Positions 45,285 to 52,787 of a DNA stretch of 64,000 bases are shown here, one piece after another. Both the position numbers and the translations under genes were made by a program. This DNA is from JBHELT01 sp046262935. Lineage in GTDB: Bacteria; Actinomycetota; CADDZG01; JAHWKV01. Numbering within the stretch: the first letter of the stretch is position 1; every line of letters begins with the position of its first letter. The notes under the pieces were generated by a model that had not been told where the DNA came from, did no database searches, and saw nothing but the letters and a program-made list of their open reading frames with translations. Location: contig JBHELT010000020.1 of NCBI GenBank assembly GCA_046262935.1, positions 4,638-68,637 on the forward strand. The letters are read 5' to 3'.

Positions 45285-46339
45285 ATGTCTACGAACCTCG
45301 GCCGGTAATTATCGACATCGGCATAAACGTCGTTGGTGTCCGAGCTATTGACGTTGTACGAGATAACGATCTTGCCAGGCGTATCGAGCTCGGGATGTTC
45401 TTTCGCGTTGTATGTGAAGACGTTGCCGGCTGTTTCAGGAGTCGAATACACGACTTCGGGGCTTAGCCAAGGCCCTTCGGGGGCGGCGGCGGTGAACATC
45501 AAGATGTCCTTGCCGATCGCATGATCTTGAGTGATGAGCCGAAAACTAGAACCGGCCTTCACGATACTCAACTCATTGGCGACTCCGCTCAGCAAACGCG
45601 CCGCGGCGATCGGGTTGGACGACCACCCCTCTCCATCGAAGTACTCCCACGATCCCATCACGTTTCCGCGGGCGGCACGCGCGATATGCAGGAACTTATC
45701 GAGGTGAAGATCTTCGACGCCGTAGATGTAGGTGTAGTCATCTGCCTCGAGGATGGCGTTGCCGTATGCGACGGGGCCTTGGTTGCTTCCGGGAACGAAC
45801 GCGAGAGGCAAGGGCGTTATGCCATCGAGCTGCATCGAAGGAAGTGAGAACGTTGCGACGTCGACGCCGATCTGTTGAAATTCGAACCCGACTGCCACGA
45901 ACTTCATCAGGAAAACGCGCAGCTTGTCGCCTTCGACGGTTGCGTCGCCCATCCAGTAGTAACCCGCACCTGCCGTCGTCTCGAGTAGGGACCGGGCTTG
46001 GAACTCATTGCCGCCTTTCATCGTTGACATGTTGGTCCCGTCATCGACTATGAAGGAGTTGTTGATGAAGGGGGTGCCTCGATCACGCGAATGGTCCTGG
46101 TTGACGGATCCGAGGAAGGTATCTGAAAAGATCCAAATGATCCTTCCGTCGGGTAGCTTCACCGAATAGGTGCCGTCGGCCCCCGTCCATCCGGTACCGG
46201 TGTCGCCGTATGAGAACAACCGCTGGTTGAGGGCCGTGTCGGGTCCTGCCGAGATGACGCTCGCAGAAGATGGATGCGCGACAAACGACGCTGCGAGCAG
46301 CGCGATGGCAACAACGATACGTTTCATCTCCCTAACCAT
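45275..46339 (-). CDS. Secreted DUF4185-family protein
   Basis: 354 residues. MVREMKRIVVAIALLAASF followed by VAHPSSASVIS is a signal peptide. The mature protein has IIWIFSDTFLGSV, INNSFIVDDG, YWMGDATVEGDKLRVFLMKF, YIYGVEDL and the final YNAKEHPEL...IVISYNVNSSD...YRPRFVDIYL, closely parallel to the cytosolic DUF4185 protein of this locus. Probably acts outside the cell on the same glycan. ATG 46327 is an alternative start, but GGAG touches it directly, so 46339 is preferred. Confidence 0.75.
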   Translation of the reverse strand: MVREMKRIVVAIALLAASFVAHPSSASVISAGPDTALNQRLFSYGDTGTGWTGADGTYSVKLPDGRIIWIFSDTFLGSVNQDHSRDRGTPFINNSFIVDDGTNMSTMKGGNEFQARSLLETTAGAGYYWMGDATVEGDKLRVFLMKFVAVGFEFQQIGVDVATFSLPSMQLDGITPLPLAFVPGSNQGPVAYGNAILEADDYTYIYGVEDLHLDKFLHIARAARGNVMGSWEYFDGEGWSSNPIAAARLLSGVANELSIVKAGSSFRLITQDHAIGKDILMFTAAAPEGPWLSPEVVYSTPETAGNVFTYNAKEHPELDTPGKIVISYNVNSSDTNDVYADVDNYRPRFVDIYL

Positions 46340-46344
46340 TCGAC

Positions 46345-46402
46345 GGGCGGGGGCCGAAATCCTTCCCACAATCTCATCGCAGGTCAATTCGTGCCCCCGC
46401 CC
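46345..46402. repeat. Perfect 10-bp GC-rich inverted repeat in the DUF4185 leader
   Basis: GGGCGGGGGC (46345-46354) and GCCCCCGCCC (46393-46402) are perfect reverse complements 38 bases apart, placed just upstream of the secreted DUF4185 start. In mRNA they would form a very stable stem ahead of the ribosome site. The rest of 46403-46592 shows only a possible TATAAG -10 on the minus strand at 46425-46420. Confidence 0.45.
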
Positions 46403-46592
46403 TTACACAATCCGAACCTCTTATACGGGTCCGCTTACCTGCTGAAGGGATCAAAGGTAGTGCTCACTGAACGACTGCCAAGGTGAGGCGCGAAGGCTAT
46501 CGGTAGAATCCGACGGACCAACAACCCCATCTTGAACCGAACATTCTCTTAACTAGGGCCGTCCTTTCGGCACATCCAAGGCGAGTCCGGAT

Positions 46593-47216
46593 TTAACTGT
46601 GGCTTGTGGCCGCGTCAGCCATTGCGGATCGCACTAGAGTGCGGGCGGATGAGCGCATGATATCGACGGCTTCGTCTCGGGAGACGCCAGCGACGTCGGT
46701 TAGCCAGACCATTGCTTCGATACCAAGCGTGGCACGGATGGCGAGCACCAGCCGATGAAGCTCCTCCGCTCGGATGCTCCCGCGCAATGGCATCAACGCT
46801 TCCTCGAACCAGCCGATGACCCGTCCTTGGCGAAGCGGAAGCTCGTCAGACTCCCCGGGTCCTGGCTCGAGCGACAGGCGTAGCTGGGCCCGCAACTCGG
46901 GCTCGAATTCAAGGATCAGGCGCGCAACCTCCGCGGCCACAATCTCCAGCCGAGCCAGCGGATCTTCTGTGTCCGCCGACCTAAGCAGCGACTGTTCCCC
47001 CATCTGGGGATACGTCGCAACCAGCAGTGCGCGCTGGTTGCGGAAGTAACGAAAAGCGGTAGTGCGCGACGTTGCTGCCCTATCGGCCGCCCTCTCGACG
47101 GTCGGCGTCACACCCTCCGAGAGCAGTTGGCGCGCCGCCGCGATGAGGGCGTTACGTGTTCGTGCCTTTTGGTGCGTTCGCCCAGTCTGCTCATATGGGA
47201 TTGACATGTCCATCAT
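46593..47216 (-). CDS. TetR-family transcriptional regulator
   Basis: 207 residues. The N-terminal helix-turn-helix reads ARTRNALIAAARQLLSEGVTPTVERAADRAATSRTTAFRYFRNQRALL, a clear TetR domain. The ligand-binding part is helical and Glu/Arg-rich. It is divergent from the cupin gene, and the plus-strand promoter of that gene lies over its first codons, so it probably represses the cupin gene and itself. Codon choice looks different from neighbours, with fewer GATCG strings and more GCG/CGC, which fits acquisition by transfer. Confidence 0.85.
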   Translation of the reverse strand: MMDMSIPYEQTGRTHQKARTRNALIAAARQLLSEGVTPTVERAADRAATSRTTAFRYFRNQRALLVATYPQMGEQSLLRSADTEDPLARLEIVAAEVARLILEFEPELRAQLRLSLEPGPGESDELPLRQGRVIGWFEEALMPLRGSIRAEELHRLVLAIRATLGIEAMVWLTDVAGVSRDEAVDIMRSSARTLVRSAMADAATSHS

Positions 47217-47229
47217 GATACCCTACTGT
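47201..47229 (+). promoter_or_regulatory. Promoter of the cupin gene with possible TetR operator
   Basis: TTGACA (47201-47206), 17 bases, then TACTGT (47224-47229): a consensus -35 with a weak -10. Just downstream ATGGA and TCCAT (47232-47250) form an inverted repeat about nine bases apart, suitable for a TetR dimer. Confidence 0.45.
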
Positions 47230-47270
47230 TCATGGACACCATAGTTCCATCTAGCCCAAGGAGGGTACTC

Positions 47271-47801
47271 ATGACCAGTGCAGTTTCGGTGATTAGGCAG
47301 GAGGGCGAGGGCGAGCAGCGGTGGTTCGCTGGCGGAGGGCTCTTTACGATGAAGGCGACCTCGGAGGAGACAGGCGGCGCTTTCGCGCTGTTCGAGGATC
47401 GTGAAGTACTAGGCAAACCCACCCCCCTTCATCTGCATCCTGACGATGACGAGGTGTGCTACGTACTCGAAGGCGAGATCCTCGTGTACATCCACGGCGA
47501 GGAGCATCGCATCGCAGAGCGCGGCTTTTTCATGGCACCGCGCGGGGTGCCTCACGCCTTCCTTGTGACATCCGAGACAGCACGACTACTCTGCTTGACG
47601 GTACCCGGAACGGGATGGGCCGAAGTGGTCTACCGTGACCTGTCTGAGCCAGCCAGCCCGGGTGCGGTGCCTGGGTCCCGGCTTGCCGATTTCGCAAAGA
47701 TACGCGAAGTAGCCGAACGAGGAGAAAGCATCGAGATACTGGGTCCTCCCCCGTTCGCTTCGATGCAACCGCCGACGAACCCCGCGCCGGTAGGTAACTA
47801 G
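47271..47801 (+). CDS. Cupin-domain protein (quercetinase-like)
   Basis: 176 residues from ATG 47271, chosen for the strong AGGAGGG five bases before it; the frame is open earlier, to 47232. PTPLHLHPDDDEVCYVLEGEILVYIHGEE contains the H-x-H...E metal-binding set and MAPRGVPHAFLV the second cupin motif with its His. Small cupins of this form bind a metal and may act on an aromatic or lactone substrate, or only bind it. Its expression is probably set by the divergent TetR. Confidence 0.8.
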   Translation: MTSAVSVIRQEGEGEQRWFAGGGLFTMKATSEETGGAFALFEDREVLGKPTPLHLHPDDDEVCYVLEGEILVYIHGEEHRIAERGFFMAPRGVPHAFLVTSETARLLCLTVPGTGWAEVVYRDLSEPASPGAVPGSRLADFAKIREVAERGESIEILGPPPFASMQPPTNPAPVGN

Positions 47802-48284
47802 CCTGAAGTTTGCAAGTCGCGTTCGTCGGGGCAGCGATTTACACGGGCCCGTTTCAGAGCAGTATCTCGCCACCGAACTTCGCTCTGCCTGGAGCTGATC
47901 CATATCTGGCACCTGATCGCGAGGTGGTGAAACGGTGCGACTCTGACCAGGTTTCACCAGTAGACATGAAGAGGGCCTCAAAGTCGTCGGGGGTCAGGAC
48001 AGAACAGCATCCAACACCCCTCATTGCCGACTGTGAAGCTGTGCGAGACATAGCAAGGGCGAACGCGTAATGGCCGGCGTATCCTTGATCACCGTTCCAC
48101 CTATGCTCCGCGACATCTGTCCACGATGCCCCGCGACATCACAATGGGGCTCCTAACGGGCCGCTATTCAAACTCAGACTTGTCTGGCCTTAGCCGCTTC
48201 CTCAATCAGGATTGATCGCTAGCGCTAAGGAAGGCAAATGGTGGAACAGCTAGTTTCGAGGGCCTCATATGGACGCGGCGATGG
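47802..48284. other. Gene-poor accessory stretch with a 15-bp direct repeat
   Basis: I find no convincing gene here; short frames on both strands (for example 47854-48051 minus) have no recognised motif and may be remnants. ATGCTCCGCGACATC (48103-48117) and ATGCCCCGCGACATC (48126-48140) form a direct repeat with one mismatch, 23 bases apart. Paired CGCGACATC-type motifs of this kind resemble those near the ends of some actinobacterial IS481/IS3-like elements. An interrupted inverted repeat, CCTTAGC/GCTAAGG, lies near 48189-48230. Confidence 0.35.
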
Positions 48285-48314
48285 TTGCTCTCGGGAACAT
48301 TGAGGGTGTATAGT
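48285..48314 (+). promoter_or_regulatory. Promoter of the toxin-antitoxin pair, probably leaderless
   Basis: TTGCTC (48285-48290), 18 bases, TATAGT (48309-48314). The ATG of the antitoxin (48322) is seven bases after the -10, so transcription would start at or next to the start codon. GGCGTATGCC over the start is a possible site for autoregulation. Confidence 0.55.
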
Positions 48315-48321
48315 TAGGCGT

Positions 48322-48570
48322 ATGCCACGCATGCAAGTTTACCTTCCCGACGATCTACATCGTGAATTGAAGAAACACAAACTGCCGGCCTCGGAGTTAT
48401 TGCAGGAAGCTGTTCGGGCAGAATTGCAGCGGCAAGGCCTACTCGCGGAGACCGACCGTTATCTCAGGGATCTGCTATCCGAGGTGGGCAAGCCTGCTGC
48501 AGACCAACTCGCGCGTGCGGAAGCCATAGCTCGGAGAATTCGAGGACGCTCCGCGAAGCGGGCGAGCTAG
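48322..48570 (+). CDS. VapB-like ribbon-helix-helix antitoxin
   Basis: 82 residues. MPRMQVYLPDDLHRELKKHKLPASELLQEAVR begins with the short beta strand and two helices of the ribbon-helix-helix DNA-binding fold. The C-terminal half is charged and helical, as expected for the part that wraps a toxin. Start fixed by the promoter. Five bases separate it from the PIN toxin gene. Confidence 0.75.
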   Translation: MPRMQVYLPDDLHRELKKHKLPASELLQEAVRAELQRQGLLAETDRYLRDLLSEVGKPAADQLARAEAIARRIRGRSAKRAS

Positions 48571-48575
48571 CCTGG

Positions 48576-48956
48576 GTGCTGCTTCTCGACTCAAGTGCAG
48601 TAAGCCGTTTGGCGGAACGCAACAAGGAAGCGGCATCTTTGATTATGGCACTGAGAGGAGAGGGGCTTTGGCCACCCATCGTCCCAACCGTTGTCCTAGT
48701 TGAATGCCTCACGGGAGACGCGCGTCGTGATGCAAATACGAACCGGTTTCTGAAGACTTGCGACCTCACCGAAGGTCTCCCCGAGACTCTCGTGCGGCGA
48801 GCCGCGCGACTGCGCACTTTGGCCAAGCGTGGATCAGCCGTGGACGCGACCTTGGTGGCTGCGGCGGAACCGGGAGGCACTGTGCTCACCTCGGATTTGG
48901 GAGACTTCCGGGCCTTGGCCGCTCATGCAAAAGGGGTACGGATTGAGCGCGTCTGA
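48576..48956 (+). CDS. VapC-like PIN-domain toxin
   Basis: 126 residues from GTG 48576. The acidic residues of the PIN nuclease are in place: LLLDSSAVS (Asp), VLVECLTGD (Glu), AVDATLVAAA (Asp) and LTSDLGDFRAL (Asp). PIN toxins cut RNA, often tRNA or rRNA, until bound by their antitoxin. The pair is next to a tRNA gene, a usual landing site for accessory DNA. Confidence 0.8.
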   Translation: MLLLDSSAVSRLAERNKEAASLIMALRGEGLWPPIVPTVVLVECLTGDARRDANTNRFLKTCDLTEGLPETLVRRAARLRTLAKRGSAVDATLVAAAEPGGTVLTSDLGDFRALAAHAKGVRIERV

Positions 48957-49023
48957 GCAGTAGCTACTTCGGGGGTTCGAATAATCTCTTGTGGGGCGAC
49001 CTGCGCAAGCTTATTCAAACTTG

Positions 49024-49096
49024 TGCCCCCGGCAGGATTTGAACCTGCGGCCTTTCGCTCCGGAGGCGAACGCTCTATCCCCTGAGCTACGAGGGC
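49024..49096 (-). tRNA. tRNA-Arg, anticodon CCG
   Basis: On the minus strand the acceptor arm GCCCTCG/CGGGGGC closes a cloverleaf. The D arm has GCTC...GAGC. The anticodon stem TTCGC/GCGAA has loop CTCCGGA, so the anticodon is CCG (reads CGG). The T arm is GCAGG-TTCAAAT-CCTGC. The 3' CCA is not encoded. Confidence 0.95.
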
Positions 49097-49107
49097 TGGG
49101 ATGCCCC

Positions 49108-49135
49108 ATTCTAGCCGGGCACAACCGGCTGCCAA
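49108..49135 (-). promoter_or_regulatory. Promoter of tRNA-Arg
   Basis: On the minus strand TTGGCA (49135-49130), 16 bases, TAGAAT (49113-49108), placing the start point a few bases before the mature tRNA 5' end at 49096. Confidence 0.6.
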
Positions 49136-49171
49136 CGCCGGGGCTTCTTACGTGTGCGAAGATTCTCGGTC

Positions 49172-50683
49172 ATGAAAGACCTACAAAGCAGCTTCGAAGA
49201 ACTCCAACGCAAGCTAGTCCCGCTTTGGCGGTCGATAGGCTCGATCAATGACGACGAACAGACGATCGTTGTGGTCCCATCGATATCGGGTGAACTGAAT
49301 GACTCGCTTGGGGGCTCTGGCCAGGTCTATGAAGAACGCTTCCTGTTCCTACTCTTCTTGCTTCGCCAGCCGAGTGCGCGCCTCATCTACGTCACCGGCA
49401 AACAGATCGATCCTGACATCGTCGACTACTACCTAGACCTTCTGCCGGGCGTGATTTCAACTCATGCACGAAAAAGACTCCACCTGGTGTCACCTCTGGA
49501 TGGCAACCAGATCCCGCTAAGCAAGAAACTTCTGCAAAGACCCCGATTGATCGAACACATCAAACAACTGATACCCGATCCCGATCGAGCACATCTCATC
49601 CCTTACAACACCACCGAACTAGAGCGCGACCTCGCCGTCGCATTGGGTATCCCCATGTACGGGGCCGACCCGAAACACTTCCATCTTGGAAGCAAATCCG
49701 GATGTCGTCGTTTGTTCGAAGAGCTGGGTGTTAAGCATCCGCTGGGTGCCGAAAACCTTCACTCGCTGGACGACCTCGTCGGTGCGATCGATGGACTCAG
49801 GGCACAGAGGCCAACTATCACCGAGGTACTTGTGAAATCGAACGAAGGGGCGGGGGGGATGGGGAACGCGCTCATCGACCTCAGGGGTCTGCCCGAGCCA
49901 GGGCCCGCTAGCGCAGAAGCGGTGACTGATCGCATCATGAAGATGCGATTCGATGATCCCTCCACCCCCATTTCTGCATACCTAGAAGATGTTCAAAGGG
50001 AAGGCGGCATCGTCGAGGAGCGGATCAAAGGTGATGATTTCCGCAGCCCCAGTGTTCAACTGCGCGTTACGCCTCTCGGAGACCTCGAGATCTTGTCGAC
50101 CCATGATCAACTGCTTGGGGGCCCGTCTGGGCAGACATACCTCGGCTGCGTCTTCCCCGCTGATCCCGGTTACGCGGTCGCCATCACCGATGAGGCCCGC
50201 AAAGTTGGAGAACGATTGGCCAAAGAAGGCGTCATCGGCCGTTTCGCATTGGACTTCGTAACCGTCAAGAAACCAGACGGCTCATGGGATAGCTACGCGA
50301 TCGAGATCAACCTGCGTAAAGGTGGAACCACTCATCCATTCCTCACTCTGCAGTTCCTGACTAACGGCGATTACGACGCAGCAACTGCGACCTTCACCAC
50401 TGCGAGCGGAAGATCCAAGTGCTTCGTGGCAAGCGATCACGTCGAGTCGCACGCGTACAAGGGGCTCTCGCCGGAGGACCTATTCGACATCGCGGTTAAG
50501 AGCGGCCTGCACTTCGACCACACCCGCCAAACGGGCATCGTCTACCACATGATCAGTTCCATCTCGACCGAAGGAAGGACGGGCATCACGGCGGTGGGCG
50601 ACTCGCCAGAGGATGCGAGGATGATCTATCAAAGGGCATTGAGCGCCATCGACGAGGCAGCGGAGGGAGCCCTCATCCCGTGA
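49172..50683 (+). CDS. ATP-grasp ligase of the PGM1-related type
   Basis: 503 residues. The N-terminal part (about 1-150) has VVVPSISGELNDSLGGSGQVYEERFLFLLFLLR. The ATP-grasp core follows, with HLGSKSGCRRLFEELGVKHPLG, VLVKSNEGAGGMGNALIDL (the phosphate-clamping loop) and AIEINLRKGGTTHPF with metal-binding Glu and Asn. The C-terminal region reads HTRQTGIVYHMISSISTEGRTGITAVG. This arrangement resembles the peptide ligase PGM1 (pheganomycin synthesis) and the ATP-grasp proteins linked to it, which join carboxylates to amines. It is alone here, upstream of a receiver gene and argS, so the substrate is unknown. ATG 49172 is preferred. Confidence 0.7.
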   Translation: MKDLQSSFEELQRKLVPLWRSIGSINDDEQTIVVVPSISGELNDSLGGSGQVYEERFLFLLFLLRQPSARLIYVTGKQIDPDIVDYYLDLLPGVISTHARKRLHLVSPLDGNQIPLSKKLLQRPRLIEHIKQLIPDPDRAHLIPYNTTELERDLAVALGIPMYGADPKHFHLGSKSGCRRLFEELGVKHPLGAENLHSLDDLVGAIDGLRAQRPTITEVLVKSNEGAGGMGNALIDLRGLPEPGPASAEAVTDRIMKMRFDDPSTPISAYLEDVQREGGIVEERIKGDDFRSPSVQLRVTPLGDLEILSTHDQLLGGPSGQTYLGCVFPADPGYAVAITDEARKVGERLAKEGVIGRFALDFVTVKKPDGSWDSYAIEINLRKGGTTHPFLTLQFLTNGDYDAATATFTTASGRSKCFVASDHVESHAYKGLSPEDLFDIAVKSGLHFDHTRQTGIVYHMISSISTEGRTGITAVGDSPEDARMIYQRALSAIDEAAEGALIP

Positions 50684-50731
50684 AGTCGGGATAGCCGGGC
50701 GGCAGACTCGGCGCGGATATGATTCGAGACG

Positions 50732-51130
50732 ATGCCGAAGATACTGATCGCTGACGACGACCCAATAATCATCAAACTCCTCCAAGTGAATCTCGAGATG
50801 GAGGGATACGAGGTGATCACCGCCGAGGACGGTCAAGACGCCGTCGAGAAAGCCTCGGCCAACGATCCGGACCTCGTGATCCTAGACATCATGATGCCGA
50901 GGATGGACGGATGGACGGCGCGCGGTGAACTGCTGAAAGACCCGACAACCGCCAAGACACCAGTGATATTCCTTTCCGCAAGGGCACAACAAGCGGACCT
51001 GCGAAAGGGGTACGAAGCCGGGGTCGCCGAGTACGTAACGAAACCGTTCGATCCCATGGACCTGCTCGAGATCGTCGACGCCATCCTTAAGGGCACTTAC
51101 CAAAGACCGCAAGACCCTCCCGAGCGCTGA
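50732..51130 (+). CDS. Single-domain response regulator (receiver)
   Basis: 132 residues forming just a CheY-like receiver. IADDDP gives the acidic pair, LVILDIMMPRMDG the phospho-acceptor Asp (about residue 54), VIFLSARAQ the switch Ser and YVTKPFDP the conserved Lys. It has no output domain and no kinase beside it. Its stop overlaps the argS start by one base. Confidence 0.9.
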   Translation: MPKILIADDDPIIIKLLQVNLEMEGYEVITAEDGQDAVEKASANDPDLVILDIMMPRMDGWTARGELLKDPTTAKTPVIFLSARAQQADLRKGYEAGVAEYVTKPFDPMDLLEIVDAILKGTYQRPQDPPER

Positions 51131-52785
51131 TGATCGCAGACAAGTTGCGGGAGCTTCTCGAAGAGGGGCTGCAAGGCCTTCGCGACGACCACGTGATCGC
51201 CGACCATGTGCGCCCCGAGATCGAGATCACACGACCTCAGCGGCTCGACCATGGAGATTTCTCTACGAACCTTTCGCTCATCGCTGCCAAGAACGCCAAC
51301 ATGCCGCCGCGTCAGTTCGCTGAAAGCCTGCTGCGCAGATTGCCGCAATCGCCATTAGTGATCAAAGCCGAGGTTGCAGGACCTGGCTTCATCAATCTGT
51401 TCCTCGACGGATCGTGGCTCTACGAAACGATCAGTTCCATAAGACAGCAGAAAGGCGCGTTCGGCCGCTCGGCAAAGCCCTCGGGACGCAAAGTTCAGGT
51501 CGAATTCGTGTCGGCAAACCCCAATGGCCCCCTACACGTTGGCTCGGGTCGCAACGCTGCACTTGGTGACGCCATCGCAAGGCTGTTGGCCGCCGCTGGA
51601 GACGACGTCTCGCGCGAGTACTACGTGAACGACACAGGCACCCAGATCGAACTGTTCGCACGCTCGTTGGAAGCCAGGTACATGCAGGCACTCGGGATGC
51701 AAGCCGCAGTCCCCGAAGGCGGATACGAAGGCGATTACCTGATACCGCTGGGGAAACAACTCGCCGAGAAGGAAGGCATGGGGCTCATCGGCAAGATCGA
51801 CCAGATCGCCATATGGGGGGTAGACATGATGCTTGCGAGCCATCGCGGCACCCTCGAACGTTTAGGGATCGAGTTCGACAGTTGGTTCTCCGAAAAAACC
51901 TTGCATGACGATGGCAAGGTTGATGCCGCCATCGAACGGCTGCGCGAGCTTGACCTCGCCTACGAGAAGGAAGGAGCGGTCTGGTTCGCAGGAACCAAGA
52001 TCGGCGCATCGAGGGACCAGGTACTGGTGCGTTCCGACGAAGGAGCATCACCTACCTATCTCGCTAAAGACATCGCGTACCTGATCGATAAGGTCGAGCG
52101 CGGATTCGACAAGACCCTCTATGTATGGGGGGCGGACCATCACGGCAACGTCGAAACGCTGACCAAAGCCGCCGAGGCCCTAGAACTTCAAGATGTCATC
52201 GAAGTCGAGCTCTACCAATTGGTGACTTTTACCTCCGGAGGGGAAACGGCGAGGATGCGGCGTCGAGCAGGGACCATCGTGGACCTCGACGAGTTGATCG
52301 ACGAAGTCGGGCCGGACGCTACGCGATTCACACTGGTCAGCAGGTCCAGTGACATCGCGTTCGAGTTCGACCTCGAACAGGTCAAAGCCCGATCGATGGA
52401 GAACCCCGTTTATTACGTTCAATATCAACACGCCCGCACCTGTTCGATATTGCGCTACGCGACCGAGCAGGCGATAGCGCAAGTCGCGCCAGAGGCGACC
52501 GAGTCGCTTGTTCGATTGACACATGAATCCGAGACCTTCCTCATGCGCAAGTTGTCTGAATTTCCCGAGGTGGTTCTCGAGGCGGCCAAGTTGAGAGCGC
52601 CACATCGCGTCGTGCACTACTGCCAAGCCCTAGCCTCACTGTTCAGCGCCTTCTATCGGGATTGCCGAGTGATGAGCGATGACGATGAGTTAACGCAGGC
52701 GAGGCTTGCTCTGACCGATGCAACCAGGCAGGTCCTGGCTGACTCGTTGGACTTGATCGGCGTCTCGGCACCGGAACAGATGTAG
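51130..52785 (+). CDS. argS: Arginyl-tRNA synthetase
   Basis: 551 residues, normal length for ArgRS. The N-terminal additional domain (about 1-110) has HGDFSTNLSL. The HIGH-like motif is HVGSGRNAALGDAIARLL (about 138), then REYYVNDTGTQI. MRRRAGTIVDLDELIDEVG takes the place of KMSTRKG, and the C-terminal anticodon-binding domain has QYQHARTCSILRYA. It charges tRNA-Arg, one copy of which (CCG) lies 2 kb upstream. Confidence 0.95.
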   Translation: MIADKLRELLEEGLQGLRDDHVIADHVRPEIEITRPQRLDHGDFSTNLSLIAAKNANMPPRQFAESLLRRLPQSPLVIKAEVAGPGFINLFLDGSWLYETISSIRQQKGAFGRSAKPSGRKVQVEFVSANPNGPLHVGSGRNAALGDAIARLLAAAGDDVSREYYVNDTGTQIELFARSLEARYMQALGMQAAVPEGGYEGDYLIPLGKQLAEKEGMGLIGKIDQIAIWGVDMMLASHRGTLERLGIEFDSWFSEKTLHDDGKVDAAIERLRELDLAYEKEGAVWFAGTKIGASRDQVLVRSDEGASPTYLAKDIAYLIDKVERGFDKTLYVWGADHHGNVETLTKAAEALELQDVIEVELYQLVTFTSGGETARMRRRAGTIVDLDELIDEVGPDATRFTLVSRSSDIAFEFDLEQVKARSMENPVYYVQYQHARTCSILRYATEQAIAQVAPEATESLVRLTHESETFLMRKLSEFPEVVLEAAKLRAPHRVVHYCQALASLFSAFYRDCRVMSDDDELTQARLALTDATRQVLADSLDLIGVSAPEQM

Positions 52786-52787
52786 GT

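Noticed and set aside
47810..48070. 86-codon plus-strand frame after the cupin gene
   Set aside because: No Shine-Dalgarno, no motif, and overlapping frames of equal quality on the other strand; treated as non-coding or remnant.
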